Assembly (NCBI GenBank): GCA_041738295.1
Contig: JBGSQC010000191.1
Location: 1-13,761, forward strand
Reading direction: 5' to 3'
Length of the DNA: 13,761 nt
From: Zhengella sp041738295
Lineage (GTDB): Bacteria > Pseudomonadota > Alphaproteobacteria > Rhizobiales > Rhizobiaceae
Shown piece after piece: positions 1 through 6,813 of this stretch. Numbering within the stretch: the first letter of the stretch is position 1; every line of letters begins with the position of its first letter. The translations under genes and the position numbers were made by a program. Under the pieces are notes generated by a model that was given only the letters and a program-made list of their open reading frames with translations, was not told the DNA's origin and did not search any database.

Positions 1-562
1 CGCCATCAACTTTCAGGTCCTCGCCATGGATCAGCCGCCCGTTCTGGCGGATGCGCCAGCGGTCATGCAGGAAGGCTTCGCGCACGGTTTCGCCGCGCGC
101 CTGCCGGCCGAAGATCACGGCCTCGATGGCGAGCAGCTGCGCATCAGGCGCAAGCTCGGCGGTGAGCGTCCGGGCAAGCCGTGCCCGGTCAAAAAGGATG
201 GTCTCCTGCGGCAGCCAGCAGATGCGCGCGCCGGCTTCGGCCTTGAGCGAGACCGACACGTCCGCCGTGCCGCCGGATGATTTGTAGACCTTCTCGCAGG
301 CCTGTGTCGTCAGCGTCAGCGTGGTGTTTTCACCGGCTTCGGCCTGCCAGGAAAGACGGTCGCCGCCGGTCAGCCCGCCTGCGGTGTTGATGATGACGGC
401 TTCAAGGCCTTCGCCCTCGACATGGCGCGGCACGCGGATCTTCGCCGCGCCTTCCTGGTAGAATGTGTCGAGCCGGGTGCGGCCAAGGCCATGGCGCACG
501 GAAATGCGGCCGGTGCCGGCCGCCCGTTGCATCCGTTCCTCTGCCTGCATGATCCGGTTCAT
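1..562 (-). CDS. ureD: Urease accessory protein UreD (5' part, runs off left edge)
   Basis: UreD (UreH) is a cytoplasmic chaperone that binds apo-urease and, with UreF and UreG, directs nickel insertion into the active site. The 187 visible codons are open throughout. They contain the family hallmarks TAGGLTGGDRL (residues 60-70), LTTQACEKVYKS (84-95) and WLPQETILF (116-124). Full-length UreD is about 270-290 residues, so roughly the last third lies beyond the left edge, probably followed by urease structural genes. I chose the ATG at 562, with AGG about seven bases upstream; an in-frame ATG at 550 is possible. The gene is separated from frcK by 64 bp that hold a sigma-54 promoter, so it is probably the first gene of its own nitrogen-regulated operon rather than the tail of the frc operon. 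The family assignment is confident; the exact start is less so. Confidence 0.93.
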   Translation of the reverse strand, partial: MNRIMQAEERMQRAAGTGRISVRHGLGRTRLDTFYQEGAAKIRVPRHVEGEGLEAVIINTAGGLTGGDRLSWQAEAGENTTLTLTTQACEKVYKSSGGTADVSVSLKAEAGARICWLPQETILFDRARLARTLTAELAPDAQLLAIEAVIFGRQARGETVREAFLHDRWRIRQNGRLIHGEDLKVDG

Positions 563-591
563 GGGTTGCCTGTTGTGTCTGGTCGCAGACT

Positions 592-607
592 TGCAATCCC
601 CATGCCA
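592..607 (-). promoter_or_regulatory. Sigma-54 (-24/-12) promoter of ureD
   Basis: On the minus strand the sequence reads TGGCATGGGGATTGCA. Against the RpoN consensus TGGCACG-N4-TTGCW it differs at one base (T for C). The invariant GG (606-605) and GC (594-593) are exactly ten bases apart, as required. The expected start of transcription is near 581, giving a leader of about 20 bases before the ureD ATG at 562. The element lies between the frcK stop and ureD, the correct place for a promoter. No clear NtrC dyad is visible upstream; an enhancer would have to lie inside the frcK coding sequence. Confidence 0.75.
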
Positions 608-626
608 CTTGTCGAGGGCGAAAGCG

Positions 627-1271
627 TCAGGCGGAGATGATGAAGTTGGCAGGCAGCGATCCGGCCATCACGCGCCGCGCATTGGGAATGTCGTTGGACA
701 GTGCGCGCGCCCGCGCGGCAGCCGCGTCATGGCCATGGTCAAGCCAGCGCTGCACCAGCCGGCGCTCCAGTTCCGCTTCCGGCACATCAAGAAAGACGGT
801 GAGGTCAAAGTGGCGGACAAGATCGCGCCAGCCCGGCTCGTCCAGCAGAAGGTAGTTGCCTTCCACGATGCGGATGCGCGTTGCCGCCGTCACGCGCGCC
901 GCACAGGCACGCGCAAGGTCGAGCGTCCTGTCAAACACCGGGATCAGCACCTCGTCCTCGCGGGCGATCCGCGCCAGCATGGCGTCAAGGCCTGCACGAT
1001 CGAAACTTTCCGGCGCGCCCTTGCGGGCACGAAGGCCGAGAAGGTCAAGCTCGCAGTTGTCGAGATGGAACCCGTCCATCGGCACGATGGCGGCGCTCTG
1101 CCTTGTTGCCGTCAGCGCTTCGAGAAGGCTTGCGGCCAGCGTTGATTTGCCGGCACCGGGCGGCCCGGCAATGGCGAGCGTGAAACGGTCGCGCCCTTGG
1201 GCTTTTTCCAGCACAAGCGCAGGCAGGTCACTGGCAGTGACCGTCACCGGTTCAGCCGAGCCAGCGGACAT
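627..1271 (-). CDS. frcK: FrcK-like P-loop kinase of the fructose transport operon
   Basis: This is a 214-residue P-loop kinase of the uridine kinase/pantothenate kinase/phosphoribulokinase superfamily. It has a Walker A loop GPPGAGKST (36-44), PMDGFHLDN (64-72), GAPESFD (85-91) and EGNYLLL (137-143), the usual landmarks of the YggC/FrcK-type kinases. In S. meliloti the corresponding gene, frcK, is the last gene of frcBCAK; its substrate has not been settled as far as I know. It is the last gene of this operon too. Its ATG at 1271 lies inside the 3' end of the isomerase gene (20-bp overlap), which suggests translational coupling. A GTG at 1247, just past the isomerase stop, is an alternative start. 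A sugar or nucleoside kinase role is inference. A separate PfkB fructokinase in the locus means FrcK need not be the fructose kinase. Confidence 0.8.
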   Translation of the reverse strand: MSAGSAEPVTVTASDLPALVLEKAQGRDRFTLAIAGPPGAGKSTLAASLLEALTATRQSAAIVPMDGFHLDNCELDLLGLRARKGAPESFDRAGLDAMLARIAREDEVLIPVFDRTLDLARACAARVTAATRIRIVEGNYLLLDEPGWRDLVRHFDLTVFLDVPEAELERRLVQRWLDHGHDAAAARARALSNDIPNARRVMAGSLPANFIISA

Positions 1272-1938
1272 AATCGGAGACCAGCAGCCGGTCGGGCGTC
1301 ACGTCTTCCTCGATGGAGGAGAAGCGCGCAATCGGCTCGGCAAAGATGTTGTCGGTCTCGTCATCATTGACGGTCGACACTTCGCCGATCAGCACGTCCT
1401 TCTCCTCGCCCCAGAAGGCGTGCCAGACGCCCGGCATCAGGGTGACGCTTTCGCCTGGCGCAAGCCGCAGAATGCCGCCCGGACCGAAGCTGCGCATCAC
1501 GCCGTCGCAGGCAACGGTGACCTTCGCCTCGCGGTCAAGGCTGCCGTCGGGCGCGCTGGCATAAAGCTTGATGGCAAGCGTGCCACCGCCCCGGTTGATG
1601 ATGTCCTCGGCTTTCAGATTGTGCCGGTGCATCGGCGCCAGCTGGTCACGCCGCGAGATCATGATCTTCTCGGCGTACAGCATGCCGCGCCCGGCAGCCA
1701 AGTCGGCAACGCGGCCGTTGCGCACGGTGAAGAGGAAGAGGCCTGTCCTGGCGAAATCGCCCTTGCCATAGTCGGTCACGTCCCAGCCGAGGCGTGCGTC
1801 AATGATGCCCGATATCTCGGCCCGCCGGGCTTTCATCGCATCCGGCGTCAGGCGCGAGAAGGGCGGCAGCTCATAGCCGAAGGAGCGGATGAAGGCCTCT
1901 CCCTCGGCGATGATGGCGTTGATGTCGGATCGTCTCAT
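1252..1938 (-). CDS. D-lyxose/D-mannose ketol-isomerase (cupin sugar isomerase)
   Basis: The product, 228 residues, matches the D-lyxose isomerase family (E. coli enzyme about 227 residues, EC 5.3.1.15), which interconverts D-lyxose with D-xylulose and D-mannose with D-fructose in the cytoplasm. The cupin metal site is visible: MHRHNLKAED gives H104, H106 and E111, and GVWHAFWGEE gives H173, the expected His-His-Glu-His set for a divalent metal. The C-terminal part NDDETDNIF is also family-like. The ATG at 1938 overlaps the frcA stop as ATGA. I rejected longer in-frame starts because they lie inside frcA and add non-family residues. In a fructose/mannose transport operon the likely job is to turn imported mannose into fructose for the fructokinase across the divergent promoter. 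Substrate preference cannot be read from sequence alone. Confidence 0.85.
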   Translation of the reverse strand: MRRSDINAIIAEGEAFIRSFGYELPPFSRLTPDAMKARRAEISGIIDARLGWDVTDYGKGDFARTGLFLFTVRNGRVADLAAGRGMLYAEKIMISRRDQLAPMHRHNLKAEDIINRGGGTLAIKLYASAPDGSLDREAKVTVACDGVMRSFGPGGILRLAPGESVTLMPGVWHAFWGEEKDVLIGEVSTVNDDETDNIFAEPIARFSSIEEDVTPDRLLVSDYVRWLG

Positions 1939-2717
1939 GCAGCAAGCGCTTCCAGTGGCGGTTCCTTGGCGCCGGTCATGAAGGCAACGGCGTCCGACAT
2001 GGTGTAATCCTTCGGATTGATGACGCAAAGCCTCTTTCCGAGCCGGTGGATGTGGATGCGGTCGGCGACCTCGAACACATGCGGCATGTTGTGGCTGATC
2101 AGCACGATCGGAATGCCGCGCGCCTTCACGTCAAGGATCAGTTCCAGCACGCGCCGGCTTTCCTTGACACCGAGCGCCGCAGTCGGTTCGTCAAGGATGA
2201 CGACCTTGGAGCCGAAGGCAGCGGCCCGCGCCACCGCCACGCCCTGGCGCTGGCCGCCGGACAGCGTTTCCACCGCCTGGTTGATGTTCTGGATGGTCAT
2301 CAGGCCAAGCTCGGTCAGCTTGTCGCGGGCAATCTGCTCCATCGCCTTGCGGTCAAGCTTGCGGAACACCGATCCCATGATGCCCGGAACGCGCATTTCG
2401 CGGCCCATGAACATGTTGTCGGCAATCGACAGGGCCGGCGACAGGGCGAGGTTCTGGTAAACCGTCTCGATGCCAGCGGCCCGAGCCTGCAAGGGCGAGG
2501 TGAAGCGGATCGGCTGGCCTTCCAGCAGGATCTCGCCTTCGTCGGGGGTCATGGCGCCGGAGATCGCCCGGATGAGCGAGGATTTGCCCGCGCCATTGTC
2601 GCCGATGACGGCCAGGATCTCGTTGCGGCGCAGGTCGAAATCGGCCTGGTCGAGGGCGGTGACGCGGCCATAACGCTTCACGAGGCCGCGTGCGGTGAGG
2701 ATGAGATCTTCGGTCAT
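1935..2717 (-). CDS. frcA: Fructose ABC transporter ATP-binding protein FrcA
   Basis: This is the single-domain ATPase of a CUT2-type sugar importer, acting on the cytoplasmic face of the membrane with FrcC. Of its 260 residues, GDNGAGKS is Walker A (39-46), Q88 the Q-loop, LSGGQRQGV the ABC signature (152-160), VVILDEP Walker B (172-178) and H209 the switch histidine. Many CUT2 ATPases (RbsA, XylG, AraG) are fused double-domain proteins of about 500 residues. This one is a half-size ATPase, as in the rhizobial Frc system, and would work as a homodimer. The start is the ATG at 2717, which overlaps the frcC stop (ATGA), with a GAAGG ribosome site seven bases upstream inside frcC. The downstream junction with the isomerase is another ATGA overlap. 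Confidence 0.93.
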   Translation of the reverse strand: MTEDLILTARGLVKRYGRVTALDQADFDLRRNEILAVIGDNGAGKSSLIRAISGAMTPDEGEILLEGQPIRFTSPLQARAAGIETVYQNLALSPALSIADNMFMGREMRVPGIMGSVFRKLDRKAMEQIARDKLTELGLMTIQNINQAVETLSGGQRQGVAVARAAAFGSKVVILDEPTAALGVKESRRVLELILDVKARGIPIVLISHNMPHVFEVADRIHIHRLGKRLCVINPKDYTMSDAVAFMTGAKEPPLEALAA

Positions 2718-3787
2718 GCTGACACCTTCCTGATCCACTGGTCGATGGCGACTGCGCCGATGATGAGGAAACCGATCAGCATGTAGGTCCATTGCGGATC
2801 GGTGCCGATGATGCGCAGGCCGAGATTGAAGACACCCACGATGAGCGCGCCGAAAATCATGCCGAGGATCGAGCCGCGCCCGCCGAAGAGCGAGATGCCG
2901 CCGATCACCACGGCAGTGATGGATTCGATGTTGGCCGACTGTGCCGAATTGGGCGAGATGGAACCGATGCGGCCGATCAGCGCCCAGCCGGCAAAGGCGC
3001 AGATAAGGCCAGCCAGCATATAGACCTGGATCAGCGTGCGCTTGACCTGCACGCCCGAAAGCTGGGCGGCATCGGGATCATCGCCGATGGCATAGACATG
3101 GCGGCCCCAGGCGGTGTGGTTGAGAACATAATTCAAACCGAAGACCAGCAGAAGCATGGCAATGACGCCGAGAGTGAGCACAGCGCCGCCAATGTTGATG
3201 GTCGTGCCGAAAAGCTGCAGCAGTGGCGCCTGCGCCTCGATGTCCTGGCTGCGGATCGTCTCGTTGGCCGAATAGATGAAATTGGCGGCGAGAAACACCT
3301 GCCAGGTGCCGAGCGTGACGATGAAGGGCGGCAGCTTCATGTGCGCCACCAGCCAGCCATTGATGAAGCCGAGCGATGCGCCGACGGCCAGGCCGCAGGC
3401 AATCGCCACCGGGGCAGGCAGGCCGTAGCGGAACGTGAACTGGCCCATCACCACCGACGACAGCACTGCGATGGCGCCGACCGACAGGTCAATGCCCGCC
3501 GTCAGCACGACCAGCGTCTGGGCCGCGCCGATGATGCCGGTGATCGCCACCTGCTGCAGGATCAGCGTCAGCGTGAAGGCGGAAAAGAACTTCGATCCGA
3601 GCAGGATGCCGAACACGGCAATCGAAAGGATCAGGACGATCAGCGGGACACCGGACGGGTTGGCGTGCAGCGCATGCTGCATGCGCTGGAGCGGTCCCTT
3701 CTTGTCCTCGAACTGGGCGACAGTCTTGGCGCTGGCGGTCAGGACTTTCTCGAAGTCCTGTGGGCCGCGCGGTGCTGCGTCGGTCAT
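2714..3787 (-). CDS. frcC: Fructose ABC transporter permease FrcC
   Basis: This is a 357-residue integral membrane permease of the branched-chain amino-acid/ribose type (BPD_transp_2, CUT2 family), probably a homodimer forming the sugar channel. After a polar N-terminal stretch of about 45 residues come several hydrophobic segments. The family signature TAGIDLSVGAIAVLSS and the late motif VVIGGISLFGGRGS, near the site that couples to the ATPase, are both present. S. meliloti FrcC is about the same length. The ATG at 3787 is chosen because a strong AGGAGG lies about five to six bases upstream; longer upstream reading would extend into the intergenic hairpin. It follows frcB after a 117-bp gap containing a GC-rich stem-loop and overlaps frcA by four bases. 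Confidence 0.93.
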   Translation of the reverse strand: MTDAAPRGPQDFEKVLTASAKTVAQFEDKKGPLQRMQHALHANPSGVPLIVLILSIAVFGILLGSKFFSAFTLTLILQQVAITGIIGAAQTLVVLTAGIDLSVGAIAVLSSVVMGQFTFRYGLPAPVAIACGLAVGASLGFINGWLVAHMKLPPFIVTLGTWQVFLAANFIYSANETIRSQDIEAQAPLLQLFGTTINIGGAVLTLGVIAMLLLVFGLNYVLNHTAWGRHVYAIGDDPDAAQLSGVQVKRTLIQVYMLAGLICAFAGWALIGRIGSISPNSAQSANIESITAVVIGGISLFGGRGSILGMIFGALIVGVFNLGLRIIGTDPQWTYMLIGFLIIGAVAIDQWIRKVSA

Positions 3788-3840
3788 GGGGTTCCTCCTG
3801 TCACGGCGCGGGCGGGCGGCGCCCCGGCAAACCGTACTTA

Positions 3841-3879
3841 TGCAAAGGGCGGCCGTCAGGCCGCCCCCGCCCATTTGCA
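3841..3879 (-). terminator. Intercistronic stem-loop between frcB and frcC
   Basis: Perfect 8-bp arms GGGCGGCC and GGCCGCCC surround a four-base loop (3855-3858). The stem is extended by outer arms TGCAAA (3841-3846) and TTTGCA (3874-3879), with an unpaired bulge on one side. There is no long U-run on the frcB side and frcC follows directly with a strong ribosome site. I therefore read it as a partial terminator or 3'-end stabiliser that raises binding-protein levels over the permease, not as an operon end. Confidence 0.6.
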
Positions 3880-3904
3880 ATGGTGAAGTCAGATCAGGCG
3901 GGGA

Positions 3905-4939
3905 TCAACCCCAGCACTTGTTCAGGCCTTCCTTGGAGTCGATGGACTCGACGCCAGCGGCCGGCTTGTCGGTGATCAGCGTCACGCCGGTGTTGAAGAA
4001 GTCGAGGCCTTCGGTGACCTTCGGCTTGGAGCCGTCCTTGGCGAAGGCAACGATGGCTTCGATGCCCATGGAGGCCATCAGCAGCGGATACTGCTGCGAA
4101 GTGGCACCGATGACGCCTTCGGCAACGTTCTTGACGCCGGGGCAGCCGCCGTCAACGGAGACGATCAGCACGTCCTTTTCCTTGCCGACGGCCTTCAGCG
4201 CTTCATAGGCGCCGGCTGCTGCCGGTTCGTTGATCGTGTAGACGACGTTGATGCCGGCATCCTTCTGGAGGCAGTTTTCCATGGCCTTGCGGCCACCTTC
4301 TTCCGAGCCGGACGTCACGTCGTGGCAGATGTTGCGGGCATCATCCTCGTCGCCAATCTTGTTGGGATCCTTGAGGTCGATGCCGAAGCCCTTCATGAAG
4401 CCCTGGTCACGCGCGATGTCGACCGAGATCTGGTTCTCAAACAGGTCAAGATAGGCGATCTTGGCATCCTTGGCCTTGTCGCCGAGCTGGGCCTTGGCCC
4501 AGGCGCCGATCAGTTCGCCGGCCTTGAAATTGTCGGTGGCGAAGGTGGCGTCGGCTGCGCTCGGCGGATCAAGCGGGGTGTCGAGCATGATGGTCAGGAT
4601 GCCGGCGTCACGCGCCTTTTTGACCAGCGGCACGAGGGCGGCCGAGTCAGACGGGGTGAGCAGGATGCCCTTGGCACCGTCGAGAATGCAGGTTTCGATC
4701 GCCTGGATCTGGCTGTCGACGTCGCCGTCCTTCTTGCCGGCATAGGTCTTCAGCTCAACGCCGAGTTCCTTGGCCTTGGCCTGTGCGCCTTCCTTCATCT
4801 TGACGAAGAAGGGGTTGCCTTCGGTCTTGGTGATCAGGCAGGCGCCGACCCCGGCGGCCGAAGCCGGGGCAGCAGCAATGAATGCACCCAGCGCGACGGC
4901 GCCGGAGAGCGAAAGGGTGAGCTTTGCGAGCTTGTTCAA
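3905..4939 (-). CDS. frcB: Fructose ABC transporter substrate-binding protein FrcB (TTG start)
   Basis: This is the periplasmic sugar-binding protein (Peripla_BP_4, ribose-binding-like) of the Frc importer; the S. meliloti system takes up fructose, mannose and ribose. It has 344 residues, with a signal peptide (MNKLAK, hydrophobic core, APASAAG) probably cleaved near residue 28. Recognisable segments include ITKTEGNPFFVKMKEGA, INEPAAAGAYEALKAVG, VDGGCPGVKNVAEGVIGATS and the C-terminal LNKCWG, all as I recall them from FrcB. No ATG or GTG precedes the signal peptide at a sensible place. The TTG at 4939 has GGGAGGA (4946-4952) six bases upstream, which fixes the start. It is the first gene of the operon; its promoter lies in the divergent control region shared with frcR. 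A GC stem-loop follows the stop. Confidence 0.94.
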   Translation of the reverse strand: MNKLAKLTLSLSGAVALGAFIAAAPASAAGVGACLITKTEGNPFFVKMKEGAQAKAKELGVELKTYAGKKDGDVDSQIQAIETCILDGAKGILLTPSDSAALVPLVKKARDAGILTIMLDTPLDPPSAADATFATDNFKAGELIGAWAKAQLGDKAKDAKIAYLDLFENQISVDIARDQGFMKGFGIDLKDPNKIGDEDDARNICHDVTSGSEEGGRKAMENCLQKDAGINVVYTINEPAAAGAYEALKAVGKEKDVLIVSVDGGCPGVKNVAEGVIGATSQQYPLLMASMGIEAIVAFAKDGSKPKVTEGLDFFNTGVTLITDKPAAGVESIDSKEGLNKCWG

Positions 4940-5019
4940 GGGTAGTCCTCCCGTTGTGATTAGAACCCGGCCATGTGTGGCCCGGCAGGAATGGACCTCC
5001 ATCCGCCTGCCTTGTCCCA

Positions 5020-5048
5020 ATCAAGCCTCAAATGGATCGCCCTGTCAA
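5020..5048 (-). promoter_or_regulatory. Sigma-70-type promoter for frcB operon
   Basis: Minus strand: TTGACA (5048-5043), 17-base spacer, then CTTGAT (5025-5020). The -35 box is perfect and lies in the outer part of one arm of the 41-bp inverted repeat. The -10 box matches TATAAT at only three positions. The predicted start near 5013 gives a leader of about 73 bases before the TTG start codon. Confidence 0.55.
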
Positions 5049-5081
5049 TAGATAAATCAATCTCATTTATTTATTGACAGG
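5041..5081. promoter_or_regulatory. Long inverted repeat, probable FrcR operator
   Basis: The left arm CCTGTCAATAGATAAAT (5041-5057) and the reverse complement of the right arm (5065-5081) agree at 16 of 17 positions, around a seven-base AT-rich centre (5058-5064). It sits between divergent frcB and frcR, and each arm contains the TTGACA -35 box of the gene on its own side. ROK regulators such as Mlc and NagC bind AT-rich dyads with TTATTT/AAATAA-type cores. The inner ATAAAT...ATTTAT of this repeat resembles that, so FrcR is the obvious candidate to bind it. Binding is inferred, not shown. Confidence 0.7.
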
Positions 5082-5102
5082 AGCGACGGCCTTCCGCATT
5101 GT
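5074..5102 (+). promoter_or_regulatory. Probable promoter for frcR-fucU-frk
   Basis: A perfect TTGACA (5074-5079) is followed after 17 bases by CATTGT (5097-5102), a weak -10 match. The -35 box is inside the right arm of the inverted repeat. A start of transcription near 5109 would leave too little leader for the ATG at 5123 but a normal one for the GTG at 5153. Confidence 0.4.
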
Positions 5103-5152
5103 CTCGCCAAGGATCGCATGCCATGAACATGCGGCTGAGGGAGGACGAAGGC

Positions 5153-6382
5153 GTGACGGACACTGGCCACACAGTGCGCGAAGACGATGCCCCGCTGCCG
5201 GACCGCTATCATCGCGGGACGAACCAGACCGGCATGCGCCAGCTGAACGAGCGCCTTGTCCTGACGCTGTTGCGCCGCCTCGGCCCCATGCCGAAATCCG
5301 CCATTGCCCGCATGACCGGCCTGTCGGCGCAGACCGTTTCCGTGATCATGCGCGCGCTTGAAGTCGAAGGTCTGCTGATCCGCGAGGAGCCGGTGCGCGG
5401 CAAGGTCGGCCAACCATCCGTGCCGATGGCGCTCAATCCCGACGGGGCCTATTTTGTCGGCTTGAAGCTCGGACGGCGGTCTGCCGATATCGTGCTGACC
5501 GGCTTCACCGGAGATATCCTCGGCCAAGTTCACAAGATCTGGCCATGGCCGGAGCCCGAAACTGTCGCCAGCTTTACTGCCGCTTCCATCCGGGAGTTGA
5601 CGGCAGGCCTTTCGCCCGCCCAGCGCGCCCGCATTGCCGGTCTCGGTGTCGCCATGCCGTTCCAGATGTGGGAATGGGCAGAAGCCATGGGCGCACCCGC
5701 CAGCGCCATCGAGGCCTGGCGTCATGTTGATATCCGCGCCGAATTGTCGGTGGCCACGGGCCTGCCGGTCTATGTCCAGAACGACGCCTCGGCGGCCTGC
5801 AATGCCGAGCTGGTGTTTGCGCCGGAAGGCGTCCCGCGCGATTTCCTTTATTTCTACATCGCCTTCTTTGCCGGTGGCGGCATCGTGCTCAATGGCGCGC
5901 TCTATCCGGGCCGCACCGGCAATGCAGGGGCGCTCGGCTCCATGCCAGTGACCGACAGGACTGGCAGGCTGTGCCAGTTGATCGATGTCGCGTCGCTGCG
6001 CACCCTTGAAAAGGCGCTCACCGCGTGCGGCCTTCCGGCAGAAAGCCTCTATGCCTCATCCGAGGATTGGGACGTCGATCCGGCCCTTCTTGACGACTGG
6101 ATCGAAGGCGCGGCCCATGGGCTGGCACAGGCCATCCTCGCTTCCGCCAGCGTGATCGATTTTTCCGCCGCCATCATTGACGGCTGGATGCCAAAGGGCG
6201 TGCGCGCACGGCTTGTCGCGGCCACCACCCGCCATCTCGACAGCCTGAACCAGGCAGGCATTGAACCGCTGGAAATCCGCGAAGGCTCGGTCGGCTTCAA
6301 TGCCCGCGCGTTGGGCGCGGCGACCTTGCCTTTGGCGGAAAAGTTTCTTGCGGGCCAGACCCACGACACCGGAGACACCTGA
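5153..6382 (+). CDS. frcR: ROK-family transcriptional regulator FrcR
   Basis: This is a 409-residue ROK-family regulator, divergent from frcBCA, most likely the fructose-responsive repressor of both arms of the locus. Residues about 45-76 form the winged helix-turn-helix (SAIARMTGLSAQTVSVIMRA). Residues about 98-395 are the sugar-kinase-like ROK domain, with NDASAAC (210-216) and FAGGGIVLNGALYPG (239-253). The zinc-binding CxCGxxGC cluster of many ROK proteins is absent: the matching segment reads NAGALGSMPVTDRTGRLCQ. I chose the GTG at 5153 because GGGAGG lies eight bases upstream. The ATG at 5123 (419 residues) has a weaker AAGGA and would put that ribosome site in the codons before it; ATG 5129 and TTG 5099 are less likely. 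The stop is two bases before the next gene. Family confident; name by synteny with frcRBCAK. Confidence 0.87.
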   Translation: MTDTGHTVREDDAPLPDRYHRGTNQTGMRQLNERLVLTLLRRLGPMPKSAIARMTGLSAQTVSVIMRALEVEGLLIREEPVRGKVGQPSVPMALNPDGAYFVGLKLGRRSADIVLTGFTGDILGQVHKIWPWPEPETVASFTAASIRELTAGLSPAQRARIAGLGVAMPFQMWEWAEAMGAPASAIEAWRHVDIRAELSVATGLPVYVQNDASAACNAELVFAPEGVPRDFLYFYIAFFAGGGIVLNGALYPGRTGNAGALGSMPVTDRTGRLCQLIDVASLRTLEKALTACGLPAESLYASSEDWDVDPALLDDWIEGAAHGLAQAILASASVIDFSAAIIDGWMPKGVRARLVAATTRHLDSLNQAGIEPLEIREGSVGFNARALGAATLPLAEKFLAGQTHDTGDT

Positions 6383-6384
6383 CC

Positions 6385-6813
6385 ATGCTGATCGGCATTC
6401 CTCCGCTTCTTGGTCCTGAGTTTCTGGCCATTCTGCGCGCCATGGGTCATGGCGACGAGATCGCCATTGTCGATGGCAATTATCCGGCTTCCGAGCATGG
6501 CCGCCGTGTGATCCGATGCGATGGCCACGGGTTGATCGATGTGGCCCGCGCCGTGCTGAGCGTGCTGCCGGTGGATGATTTCGTGCCCGAAGCCCTATTC
6601 CGTGCGGCGCCCGGCGGCGATCCGGCAAAGGCCGATCCGATCCACCACCGGATGGACGAACTTTGCGCAGAAAAGGCGCGCGGCCATCGTCTCGTGCCGC
6701 TCGCCGGACCAGAGTTTTATGACCGCGTGCGCGCGGCCTATGCCGTGGTTGCCACATCCGAACCGGCGCTCTATGCCAACATGATCATCAGAAAGGGAGT
6801 GATCCGGCCATGA
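6385..6813 (+). CDS. RbsD/FucU-family sugar mutarotase
   Basis: This 142-residue protein is of FucU length and type (RbsD is about 139, FucU about 140). Members are cytoplasmic oligomers that interconvert sugar anomers without cofactors. The start MLIGIPPLLGPEFLAILRAMGHGDEI is typical and includes the conserved H22 and D24 of the GHGDE motif. DGNYPASEHG follows, and the end FYDRVRAAYAVVATSE...YANMIIRKGV matches the family's tyrosine- and asparagine-containing C-terminal active-site region. It begins two bases after the frcR stop and overlaps the fructokinase by four bases (ATGA). In this context it probably supplies the fructose (or mannose) anomer used by the downstream kinase or upstream isomerase. 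L-fucose as a substrate is possible but nothing else here points to fucose catabolism. Confidence 0.88.
   Translation: MLIGIPPLLGPEFLAILRAMGHGDEIAIVDGNYPASEHGRRVIRCDGHGLIDVARAVLSVLPVDDFVPEALFRAAPGGDPAKADPIHHRMDELCAEKARGHRLVPLAGPEFYDRVRAAYAVVATSEPALYANMIIRKGVIRP

Noticed and set aside
751..767. TGCACC half-site inside frcK as an NtrC enhancer for ureD
   Set aside because: Only one half matches; the second half (GCGCTC) does not resemble GGTGCA, and a six-base match is expected by chance.
465..1145. Long plus-strand reading frame opposite frcK
   Set aside because: It is antisense to a clear kinase gene, rich in Arg/His/Ala as expected for the complement of GC-rich coding DNA, and has no ribosome site or family motif.
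1939..2028. Longer start for the isomerase at 2028
   Set aside because: The extra 30 residues lie wholly inside frcA in another frame, and family length fits the ATG at 1938 in the ATGA overlap.
2792..3886. 364-codon plus-strand reading frame opposite frcC
   Set aside because: Its composition (Asp, Glu, Arg, His, Gln, Gly) is the complement of a hydrophobic membrane gene; frcC is unmistakable on the other strand.
5018..5020. Upstream ATG-type starts for frcB (for example 5020 or 5002)
   Set aside because: They would add residues unlike a signal peptide, lie at or before the predicted transcription start and lack a ribosome site; the TTG at 4939 has an excellent one.
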